Below the pieces are notes generated by a model that saw only the letters and a program-made list of their open reading frames with translations, was not told the origin of the DNA and searched no databases. A DNA stretch of 7,302 nt from the NCBI GenBank assembly GCA_003155175.1, contig PMFP01000141.1:127-7428 (forward strand), written 5' to 3'. Below, in pieces: positions 1 to 5,855 of this stretch. Position numbers and translations under genes: made by a program. How positions within the stretch are numbered: the stretch's first letter is position 1; each line of letters begins with the position of its first letter. Source of the DNA: Vulcanimicrobiota bacterium. GTDB lineage: Bacteria; Vulcanimicrobiota; Vulcanimicrobiia; Vulcanimicrobiales; Vulcanimicrobiaceae.

Positions 1-244
1 CCGGGAGCCGGGCTTCGAGGCGCGAGGCCAGCACGCTGCCGTCCGCGTGGCGACCGGCGCCGATCCACGCCAGGGCCGCGAAGCCCACGAAGAGGCCCAC
101 CGCGGTCGCCAGGGCGGCCGCGACGAGGGGTTCGTGGAAGGCGCCGCCGGCTGCGTGCGAGTCTCCGAAGGCCGCCGCGTGGGCGACCAGAGAGGCAAGC
201 AAGCCGAGGAGGATTGCCCCCGGAATCCTGCGCGTATTCACCAC
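1..244 (-). CDS. Partial membrane protein, N-terminal part, unrecognised
   Basis: The minus strand is open from a GTG at 244-242 (a second GTG follows at 241-239) to the left edge, giving 81 codons of an incomplete gene. The N terminus has two basic residues (RR at 5-6), then a hydrophobic stretch at about residues 7-25 that could be a signal anchor or first membrane helix. A short His/Gly/Ala-rich loop contains AFGDSHAAGG and FHEP. A second hydrophobic segment at about residues 40-62 ends in a tryptophan (LAWIGAG), and a polar, basic region follows. This pattern of charge, helix, loop and helix is what a real inner-membrane protein looks like, and the opposite-strand reading is Arg/Gly-rich with no such pattern. 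No strong ribosome binding site is visible; GAAAGA lies 6 bases upstream. The gene is divergent from the 389-940 gene. The three His residues in the loop might bind something, but I do not recognise the family. Confidence 0.55.
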   Translation of the reverse strand, partial: MVNTRRIPGAILLGLLASLVAHAAAFGDSHAAGGAFHEPLVAAALATAVGLFVGFAALAWIGAGRHADGSVLASRLEARLP

Positions 245-388
245 CGCTATCTTTCTACGCCGGCACAGGGGTTGGCCTGGAATCGCGTCGTACACCTCAG
301 ACCCCTCCCCCTCGCCGAACCCGGCGCCGGGGTGAACGGGGGCACGCCGCCCAGGCGAAAGCACGCGCAAAGGACCGTTGATTCCATC

Positions 389-940
389 ATGTCTAGCCAT
401 ATGTCCGTCGAAAACGCCGACACGGTAAGTCTCGTGTGCGCGCTGCTGGTTCGATTTCCGGAGCTGGCCTCGATTCGCTCGGCGCCGGCGGACCGCACGG
501 TGCGCCTGACGTTCGCCGTCAAGCTTCGACCGGAACGCCTCGCCCAGGCTGCACTGACCGAGGCGGTGGAAGATCACGTGGCCGGCTTCCTCATGCTGGC
601 CAAGGAGAAGCCGGAGACGCTGCGCCTGGAGTTCGAGGGCGACCGCACCACCAGCTTCGTGCACGTCACGCGCGACCTGGAAAGTTTTACTAAAGAAGAG
701 CTCGAGTTGCTGGTGGGGCTGTTTTGCCAGCGCTTCGGCGACGCGCTCGTTCGCAATCCGCTTCCCGACGCGCACCTCGACGACGATCCCGCCGCGCAGG
801 ACGAAGCGGCCTCGTATGCGGTCGAGGCGCTGCGCGACCCGGCGCAGTCCAAGAGTTTGGTCGGCTTTCGCGAAGAGAAGCGCGTGCTCGTATACTTCTT
901 GAAATCGCAGAAGAAAGCGAAAGCATCGGCTCGCAGATAG
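389..940 (+). CDS. Hypothetical 183-aa protein upstream of the YmdB-like gene
   Basis: I do not recognise this protein. The likely start is ATG 389, with AAAGGA 14 bases upstream (369-374); ATG 401, four codons in, is an alternative. The frame is open further upstream, but that part is antisense to the membrane protein gene and is not protein-like. Residues 11-22 are hydrophobic (DTVSLVCALLVRF). Residues 36-48 look like a beta strand (RTVRLTFAVKL), 50-75 like an amphipathic helix, 77-95 like beta (LRLEF, SFVHV) and 100-120 like a second helix. An acidic linker (DDDPAAQDEA, 131-140) leads to GFREEKRVLVYFLK and a Lys/Arg-rich tail. There is no signal peptide or clear membrane helix, so it is probably a soluble alpha/beta protein. 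It ends about 20 bases before the conserved part of the YmdB-like gene, suggesting co-transcription. In many Firmicutes ymdB follows the RNase Y gene; this is not RNase Y. Confidence 0.7.
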   Translation: MSSHMSVENADTVSLVCALLVRFPELASIRSAPADRTVRLTFAVKLRPERLAQAALTEAVEDHVAGFLMLAKEKPETLRLEFEGDRTTSFVHVTRDLESFTKEELELLVGLFCQRFGDALVRNPLPDAHLDDDPAAQDEAASYAVEALRDPAQSKSLVGFREEKRVLVYFLKSQKKAKASARR

Positions 941-960
941 GGACCGGTCGGCTCCCGGAT

Positions 961-1749
961 ACGCTCAACCTGCTGCTCGTCGGTGACGTCGTCGGCTCTC
1001 CCGGACGCGATGCGCTTAAGCGCTGCGTTCCGTTGCTGCGCGACCAGCACCACGTGGACGTCTGCATCGCCAACGGCGAGAACGCCGCCGGCGGCTTCGG
1101 CTTGACGGCGCAGACGGCTCAGGAGATGTTCGAGGCCGGCGTGGACTTCATCACGAGCGGGAACCACATCTTCGACAAGCGCGAGTTCAAGGAATATCTG
1201 GAAAACAGCGACCGCGTCATCCGGCCGGCCAATTATCCGCCCAGCGCTCCCGGGCACGGCTACGGGACGCTTCGCGCCGGCGACTCCACCGTCGCGATCC
1301 TGAATCTGATGGGGCGTACGTTCATGCCTCCGGTGGACGACCCGTTCCGCTGCGCCGACGCGCTGATCTCCGATCTGCGGGTTCTCACGCCGATCGTGAT
1401 CGTGGACATGCACGCCGAGGCGACGTCCGAGAAGGTCGCGATGGCGCGCTTTCTCGACGGGCGCGTCTCGGTGGTCTTCGGAACCCACACGCACGTGCAG
1501 ACCGCCGACGAACAAATTCTGCCCGGCGGCACCGCATACATCAGCGACGTGGGCATGACCGGGCCGACCGACGGGGTGATCGGCATGGATGCAACGGCCG
1601 TCCTCGATCGCTTTCTGACCGGCATGTCGGATCGCTTTCACGTGCAGAAGGCCGGCCCCAAGCAGTTCTGCGCCGCCGTCGTGTCGGTTGACCGGGCCGG
1701 CGGAAAGGCGACCGACATCAAGCGCGTGTTCGTGCGCGATCTGCCGTGA
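961..1749 (+). CDS. ymdB: YmdB/TIGR00282-family metallophosphoesterase (start codon unresolved)
   Basis: This is a binuclear-metal phosphodiesterase of the family of Bacillus subtilis YmdB, which hydrolyses 2',3'-cyclic nucleotides and influences RNA turnover and biofilm formation. Counting codon 964 as residue 1, the sequence shows GDVVGSPGR (D8), NGENAAGG (E39, N40), TSGNHIFD (N67, H68), MHAEATSEK (H150) and GTHTHVQTADE (H175, H177). To my recollection these fall at the same positions as the metal ligands and active-site residues of the B. subtilis protein, so the catalytic set is complete. The conserved 261 codons match the usual family length. The oddity is the start: no ATG, GTG or TTG lies in frame between a TTG at 724 and a TTG at 1036. 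ACG 961, CTG 970 or ATA 937 (touching the upstream TAG) are possible rare starts; I list 961 as a placeholder. The 724 start would add an implausible Arg-rich 80-residue leader. Its stop overlaps the PHP gene start. Confidence 0.88.
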   Translation, partial: TLNLLLVGDVVGSPGRDALKRCVPLLRDQHHVDVCIANGENAAGGFGLTAQTAQEMFEAGVDFITSGNHIFDKREFKEYLENSDRVIRPANYPPSAPGHGYGTLRAGDSTVAILNLMGRTFMPPVDDPFRCADALISDLRVLTPIVIVDMHAEATSEKVAMARFLDGRVSVVFGTHTHVQTADEQILPGGTAYISDVGMTGPTDGVIGMDATAVLDRFLTGMSDRFHVQKAGPKQFCAAVVSVDRAGGKATDIKRVFVRDLP

Positions 1750-2558
1750 AGGTCGACTTCCATTCGCACAGCTACGAGAGCGACGGTTCGCTCTCGCCGC
1801 AGGAGCTGGCCGATTTCATGCACGCCTCCGGCGTCGAAACGTATTCCATCTCCGATCACGATACGCTGAGCGCATACGGCGCGTTCCAGCCGGCGCCGGG
1901 GGCGCGCGTGCTCCCCGGCATCGAGATCAACACGTCGTATCGCGGTAACGAAGTGCACGTGCTCGGCTACGGCTCCGCGCTGCTGAGCGACGCGGGCGTC
2001 GGAACGATGCTGGCGCACAATCGCGCGGAACGGCGCAAGCGCGCGGAGCGCATGGTGGATCAATTGCGGCGGGGCGGATACGGCATCACCCTGGCCGACG
2101 TCGAGGGCGAAGGGCCAAATGCCAAGGCGCTCGGGCGGCCGCACGTCGGCAAGGCGCTCATCCGTGCGGGCTTCGCCCCCGACATCGAGTCGGCGTTTCG
2201 CAATTTCCTGAGGCGTGGAAAACTCGGGTACGTTCCGTCCACGCACGTCACGCCGCACGAGGCGATCGAAACGATCGGCGCGGCCGGCGGCATCGCGGTG
2301 CTCGCGCACCCCGGTCGCCTCGAGGACACGGCCATCATCGACGAGCTCGCCCCGCACGGGCTGCGCGGTCTGGAAGCGTTCTATCCGCGGCACGACGCTG
2401 ACGAGGTGCGCTTCTTCCGCGAGAAGGCGGCGGAGCTCGGGCTCATGGTGACGGGCGGAGCCGACTTCCACGACATCCGCTATCACACGCAGGGCGTCGG
2501 GATCGACGTCCCCCACGAGGCGATCGCGCCGTTCCTCGAAGCGGCCTTCGCCGCTTAG
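1746..2558 (+). CDS. PHP-domain phosphoesterase, YciV/RNase AM-like
   Basis: This is a 270-aa PHP-family hydrolase with the layout of the YciV/TrpH group. Members are known as 3',5'-nucleoside bisphosphate phosphatases (pAp to AMP) or, for E. coli RNase AM, as 5'-3' exonucleases on short RNA. Predicted metal ligands are present in order: DFHSHSYESDG (H6, H8, D13), SDHDT (H38), GIEIN (E60), EVHVLGY (H71), LAHPGR (H188), H216, and TGGADFH (D240, H242). The middle contains LGRPHVGKALI, GKLGYVP and EAI..IGAAGGIAVLAHPG, all typical of this subgroup. No membrane segment or signal peptide is seen, so it is cytosolic. It starts at GTG 1746, which overlaps the upstream stop as GTGA, so translation is coupled to the YmdB-like enzyme. 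That supports a shared role in clearing nucleotide or short-RNA end products, which is an inference. Substrate preference (pAp or RNA 5' ends) cannot be read from the sequence. Confidence 0.9.
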   Translation: MKVDFHSHSYESDGSLSPQELADFMHASGVETYSISDHDTLSAYGAFQPAPGARVLPGIEINTSYRGNEVHVLGYGSALLSDAGVGTMLAHNRAERRKRAERMVDQLRRGGYGITLADVEGEGPNAKALGRPHVGKALIRAGFAPDIESAFRNFLRRGKLGYVPSTHVTPHEAIETIGAAGGIAVLAHPGRLEDTAIIDELAPHGLRGLEAFYPRHDADEVRFFREKAAELGLMVTGGADFHDIRYHTQGVGIDVPHEAIAPFLEAAFAA

Positions 2559-2568
2559 TCCTCCTCCG

Positions 2569-3174
2569 TCAGCGCGCGAGAAGCGCGCCGACCCCGTCGC
2601 GCACGCCCTCCAGCAGGACGGTGGCTTCGCGTTCGAGCTCGGATAGGCGCTCGGCTTGCGCCGCGATCGTTTCGGGATCGCGCATGAAGCGGTGGTTCAC
2701 GCGCACGTTAAAGGCGGACGCATGCAGTGCCGCGGCGCCGAACTCGGCGGCGCACCCGAGATCGCTGGCGAGGTTCCGGTTTGGGATCGCAAGCGCGCGA
2801 TCGGCGAGCCGGAGCACCTCGAGCGCGAGCGCGGCTCCGTGGAGCGGTTCCTCCGCGGCGTGCGCCAGCGCGGATTCGAGCAGCCCGCCCCGGCGTTCGT
2901 CGGTCTTGGGCAGCGCCTGAGCGGCGACGACCGCTTCGAACGCGGCTTCGTCGCGCGCGCGCGCGGCTAAGAGTTGCTCGCGCACGGCATCGGCCGAGAC
3001 CGCGAGTTCGGCGGAAAGGCCCGCGTGCGCGGCGTACCGGGGATTAGCCGCGCAGATGCGGGCGACCATGGCCACCAGGGCCGCGCCCGACGCGGCGACG
3101 ATGGTCGCAGCGCTGCCGCCTCCGGGCGCGGGCGCGTCCGAGGCCAGCGCGGCCAGGTAATCCTCAAGCGTCAT
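2569..3174 (-). CDS. fchA: Cyclodeaminase/cyclohydrolase family protein (methenyl-THF cyclohydrolase, FchA-like)
   Basis: This 201-aa protein belongs to the FTCD_C family, which includes the cyclodeaminase domain of formiminotransferase-cyclodeaminase and stand-alone methenyl-tetrahydrofolate cyclohydrolases (FchA). It is nearly all helix. The hallmark N-terminal loop is present as DAPAPGGGSAAT (13-24), followed by the Ala-rich helix ALVAMVARICA. A DEAAF motif lies at 75-79. The second half has EEPL, then IPNRNLASDLGCAAEFGAAAL and NVRVN, which shape the folate site in this family. No formiminotransferase domain is attached, so folate interconversion (methenyl-THF to 10-formyl-THF) is likelier than histidine breakdown, though this is not provable here. 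I chose ATG 3174-3172 because the family begins just before the PGGGS loop; the frame stays open to 3333 but that extension is unlike protein. The Shine-Dalgarno match is weak. The gene diverges from ahcY and converges on the PHP gene, fitting one-carbon supply to the methyl cycle. Confidence 0.88.
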   Translation of the reverse strand: MTLEDYLAALASDAPAPGGGSAATIVAASGAALVAMVARICAANPRYAAHAGLSAELAVSADAVREQLLAARARDEAAFEAVVAAQALPKTDERRGGLLESALAHAAEEPLHGAALALEVLRLADRALAIPNRNLASDLGCAAEFGAAALHASAFNVRVNHRFMRDPETIAAQAERLSELEREATVLLEGVRDGVGALLAR

Positions 3175-3244
3175 ACGGGCGCTTCGTTCCAGCGGCGGAT
3201 TACGCGGGCCTTGCGACGAAGAAGCCGACCCTTGCAGTTCAAAT

Positions 3245-3320
3245 GACCGGGCCGAACGGTCCCGGCTAACGCCCGAGCCGCCCCACGGCGGTTCGTGGTA
3301 AGATACGCACGGCTTACCGC
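3245..3320. other. Inverted-repeat cluster in the fchA-ahcY divergent spacer
   Basis: The 174-base spacer between the two divergent genes holds several short perfect inverted repeats. GACCG/CGGTC (3245-3249, 3257-3261) competes with CCGGG/CCCGG (3247-3251, 3261-3265). CCGCC/GGCGG (3278-3282, 3287-3291) has a 4-base loop CCAC. GGTAAG/CTTACC (3297-3302, 3313-3318) has a 10-base loop and extends by a T-G wobble and a G-C pair to 3295-3320. No run of T follows any of them, so none is an ordinary terminator. They could be operator half-sites or a structured leader. I compared by eye with the SAM-I, SAM-IV, SAH and THF riboswitch patterns as I remember them and found no match. Confidence 0.4.
3296..3304 (+). 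promoter_or_regulatory. Candidate extended -10 element for ahcY
   Basis: TGG followed by TAAGAT (3299-3304) matches 4 of 6 bases of the sigma-70 -10 hexamer and has the TGn extension. No good -35 lies 17 bases upstream, where the sequence is GC-rich. If it is used, transcription starts near 3311 and ahcY would have a leader of under 40 bases, and the hairpins would be DNA-level sites rather than RNA structure. This is weak evidence. Confidence 0.25.
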
Positions 3321-3335
3321 CATTCACCCTCACCT

Positions 3336-3342
3336 AAGGAGA
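3336..3342 (+). promoter_or_regulatory. Ribosome binding site deciding the ahcY start
   Basis: AAGGAGA lies 6 bases before GTG 3349. It is the best Shine-Dalgarno match ahead of a gene in the window and is the reason for placing the ahcY start at this GTG rather than at the in-frame GTG 3295, which has no such site and lies inside the inverted-repeat cluster. Confidence 0.8.
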
Positions 3343-3348
3343 GACAGA

Positions 3349-4629
3349 GTGTCCGTTCTTGAAAGTACCGTCAAGCTGGGCGGCGATGTGAAAGACCGCA
3401 GCTTAGCCGAAACGGGTCGTTCGCGCATCGCGTGGGCGGGAGCCTATATGCCCGTGCTGCGCCAGATCCGCGACCGTTTCGAGATCGAAAAGCCGCTTCG
3501 CGGCGTGCGCATCGGCGCCTGCCTTCACGTGACGACCGAAACGGCGAACCTGTTGCTGGCGCTGCAAGCCGGCGGCGCGGAAGTCTCCCTGTGCGCGAGC
3601 AACCCGCTCTCGACGCAAGACGACGTCGCGGCGGCCCTCTGCGAATACGGCATGCCGACCTATGCGATCAAGGGTGAAGACAACGACACGTATTATTCGC
3701 ACATCGAGTCGGTCATCGCCAGCAAGCCGACCATGTCCATGGACGATGGCTGCGACCTGGTTACGACCATCTACACCAAGCACAACGCGATGCTCGCCGA
3801 CATGATCGGCGGATGCGAAGAGACGACGACCGGCGTGATCCGGCTCAAGGCGATGGAGAAGGACGGCGTGCTGCCGTATCCCGTCATCGCCGTCAACAAC
3901 GCGCTGACCAAGCACATGTTCGATAATCGCTACGGCACCGGACAGTCCACGCTCGACGGAATCATTCGCGCGACCAACGTTCTGCTGGCGGGCCGCACGC
4001 TCGTCGTCGCGGGCTACGGCTGGTGCGGACGCGGCGTCGCGTCGCGCGCGGCCGGCATGGGCGCGCACGTCGTCGTGACCGAAGTGGACCCGCGTAAGGC
4101 GATCGAAGCGGTGATGGACGGCTATCGCGTGATGCCGATGGAAGACGCCGCCAAGATCGGCGACATCTTCGTGACGGTCACCGGCAACTACCACGTCATC
4201 GCCGAAGAGCATTTCAAACTGATGAAGGACGGCGCGATCGTCTGCAACTCCGGCCACTTCAACGACGAGCTCGATTTGGACGGCATCAAGGGCATCGCCA
4301 AGGGCAAGAACGAGCCGCGCCCGTTCGTCGAGCAGTACGAACTGCACGACGGCCGTCAGATCTGCATTCTGGCCGACGGACGTCTGGTCAATCTCTCGGC
4401 CGGCGAGGGCCATCCGGCGGCCGTTATGGATATGTCGTTCTCCAATCAGGCGATGGCGGCGGCGTACTTGGCGCTCAATCATGCCAAACTCGAGAAGAAA
4501 GTCTACGACGTGCCGCTCGAAATCGACGAAGAAGTCGCGACGCTCAAGCTGTCGTCCATGGGCGTTACCATCGACGAGCTGACGCCCGCGCAGAAGAAGT
4601 ACATGTCGTCCTGGTCGGAGGGAACCTAA
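3349..4629 (+). CDS. ahcY: Adenosylhomocysteinase (S-adenosylhomocysteine hydrolase)
   Basis: AhcY reversibly splits S-adenosylhomocysteine, the inhibitory product of SAM-dependent methylation, into adenosine and homocysteine, using tightly bound NAD+. The 426-aa protein is complete. The substrate domain shows LHVTTETA (H60), SNPLSTQDDVAAAL (84-97), DDGCDLV (D132-D133) and GGCEETTTGV (E157-E158). NNALTKHMFDNRYGTGQS carries the catalytic Lys188 and Asp192. The NAD Rossmann loop is AGYGWCGRG (221-229), with an acidic E245 and D247 after the next strand. VTVTGN, NSGHFN (H303) and NLSAGEGHP (H355) complete the cofactor and substrate contacts. The YGTGQS motif and a C terminus ending in SWSEGT, without the Lys-Tyr tail of eukaryotic enzymes, place it with the archaeal/Thermotoga-type proteins. 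The start is GTG after a good ribosome binding site. It is followed after 2 bases by metK, so the two are surely one operon. Confidence 0.97.
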   Translation: MSVLESTVKLGGDVKDRSLAETGRSRIAWAGAYMPVLRQIRDRFEIEKPLRGVRIGACLHVTTETANLLLALQAGGAEVSLCASNPLSTQDDVAAALCEYGMPTYAIKGEDNDTYYSHIESVIASKPTMSMDDGCDLVTTIYTKHNAMLADMIGGCEETTTGVIRLKAMEKDGVLPYPVIAVNNALTKHMFDNRYGTGQSTLDGIIRATNVLLAGRTLVVAGYGWCGRGVASRAAGMGAHVVVTEVDPRKAIEAVMDGYRVMPMEDAAKIGDIFVTVTGNYHVIAEEHFKLMKDGAIVCNSGHFNDELDLDGIKGIAKGKNEPRPFVEQYELHDGRQICILADGRLVNLSAGEGHPAAVMDMSFSNQAMAAAYLALNHAKLEKKVYDVPLEIDEEVATLKLSSMGVTIDELTPAQKKYMSSWSEGT

Positions 4630-4631
4630 GG

Positions 4632-5855
4632 GTGAGTTACAAGCGCCTCTTTACCAGCGAATCGGTTACCGAGGGGCATCCCGACAAAGTCGCGGACCAG
4701 ATCTCCGATGCGGTGCTCGACGCGCTCCTCGCCGCCGACCCGAACGCCCGCGTCGCGGTCGAGACGTTCGCGATTACCGGACAGATTCACATCGCGGGAG
4801 AAGTCTCGACCAAGACGTACATCGACATCCCGACGATCGTGCGCAACGTCATCCGCGACATCGGCTACACGAAGTCGGCGGTCGGATTCGACGCCGAAAC
4901 GTGCGGCGTGAACGTGTCGATCGACGAGCAGTCGCCCGACATCGCGATGGGCGTTGACGAGTCGTTCGAGGCCAAGGGCGGCAATCACGAGGCGTTCGAG
5001 ATGATCGGCGCCGGCGACCAGGGGATGATGTTCGGTTACGCGTGCCGCGAGACCGACGAACTCATGCCGCTGCCGATCGTGCTAGCGCACAACCTGACGC
5101 GGCGACTCGCCGCGGTGCGCAAGAGCGATGAGATCCCGTATCTTCGTCCCGACGGGAAGTCGCAAGTCACGGTCGAGTACGACGGCGACAAGCCCGTTCG
5201 CGTGGATGCCGTCGTCATCTCGACGCAGCACGATCCCGACGTCGAACTCGAGACGATCCGCAGGGACGTGACCGAAAAAGTCATCAACCACGTGATTCCC
5301 GCAGCGCTGCGCGACGACGCGACGCGCATCTACGTCAATCCCACCGGACGGTTCGTCATCGGCGGGCCCAAGGGCGACGCCGGCTTGACCGGGCGCAAGA
5401 TCATCGCCGACACGTACGGCGGAATGTCGCGCCACGGCGGCGGCGCCTTTTCCGGTAAGGACCCCACAAAGGTTGACCGGTCTGCCGCGTACGCGGCGCG
5501 CTGGGTGGCCAAGAACGTCGTCGCGGCGGGTCTTGCCGACCGCTGCGAGGTCCAGGTTGCCTACGCGATCGGCGTGGCCGAACCGATGAGCGTGCTCGTC
5601 GAGACGTTCGGCACCGCCAAACTCTCCGAAGAGCACATCGCCAAAGCTATCACGCACGTGTTCGACCTTCGCCCGGCGGCCATCATCCACTATCTGGATC
5701 TGCGCCACCCGATCTACCAGCAGACGGCTTCGTACGGCCACTTCGGGCGTCCCGATTTGGACCTGCCGTGGGAGCGCCTCGATCGCGTCGAAGCGCTGCG
5801 TACCGCGACCGGGTACACCGGCGAAGCGCTCCGCGTTCCGGACTTTGCCGGATGA
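4632..5855 (+). CDS. metK: S-adenosylmethionine synthetase (methionine adenosyltransferase)
   Basis: MetK makes S-adenosylmethionine from ATP and methionine, then cleaves the tripolyphosphate formed; it acts in the cytosol as a tetramer in bacteria. The protein is 407 aa, slightly longer than the usual 380-400. Signature motifs are intact: SVTEGHPDKVADQISDA (11-27; H16, D18), the first MetK signature GAGDQGMMFGYA (126-137), the nucleotide and phosphate loop GPKGDAGLTGRK (245-256) and HGGGAFSGKDPTKVDRS (268-284), the second signature with its basic and acidic ligands. The start is GTG 4632, with GGAGG at 4617-4621 inside the ahcY tail, 10 bases upstream. It is the second gene of the ahcY operon, which joins SAM synthesis to SAH removal. 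Its TGA stop is embedded in the ATG of the next gene (ATGA, 5852-5855), so an exported protein is translationally coupled to it. No missing key residue was noticed. Confidence 0.98.
   Translation: MSYKRLFTSESVTEGHPDKVADQISDAVLDALLAADPNARVAVETFAITGQIHIAGEVSTKTYIDIPTIVRNVIRDIGYTKSAVGFDAETCGVNVSIDEQSPDIAMGVDESFEAKGGNHEAFEMIGAGDQGMMFGYACRETDELMPLPIVLAHNLTRRLAAVRKSDEIPYLRPDGKSQVTVEYDGDKPVRVDAVVISTQHDPDVELETIRRDVTEKVINHVIPAALRDDATRIYVNPTGRFVIGGPKGDAGLTGRKIIADTYGGMSRHGGGAFSGKDPTKVDRSAAYAARWVAKNVVAAGLADRCEVQVAYAIGVAEPMSVLVETFGTAKLSEEHIAKAITHVFDLRPAAIIHYLDLRHPIYQQTASYGHFGRPDLDLPWERLDRVEALRTATGYTGEALRVPDFAG

Noticed and set aside
320..331. 12-bp palindrome CCCGGCGCCGGG
   Set aside because: Perfect, but made only of G and C in GC-rich DNA, with no promoter beside it. 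Kept as unremarkable.
47..388. N-terminal extension of the 389-940 gene
   Set aside because: It is antisense to the membrane protein gene, Arg/Gly-rich and unlike a folded protein. ATG 389 has a nearby AAAGGA.
885..940. Programmed -1 frameshift joining the 183-aa gene to the YmdB-like gene
   Set aside because: No X-XXY-YYZ heptamer occurs in the zero frame of the overlap and no clear stimulatory stem follows, so it remains only a possibility in the start-codon finding.
724..960. TTG 724 as start of the YmdB-like gene
   Set aside because: It would add about 80 Arg-rich residues read from a shadow frame of the upstream gene, and the family begins at about codon 964.
574..1641. Long minus-strand frame opposite the 183-aa and YmdB-like genes
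   Set aside because: It lies opposite a gene with a complete catalytic motif set. Its composition is the His/Arg/Asp-rich mix expected from the reverse of GC-rich codons.
3175..3348. Known SAM, SAH or THF riboswitch
   Set aside because: The conserved core bases of the classes I know are not seen on either strand.
3403..4482. Long minus-strand frame inside ahcY
   Set aside because: Shadow of a fully recognisable AhcY; no domain or export signal seen.
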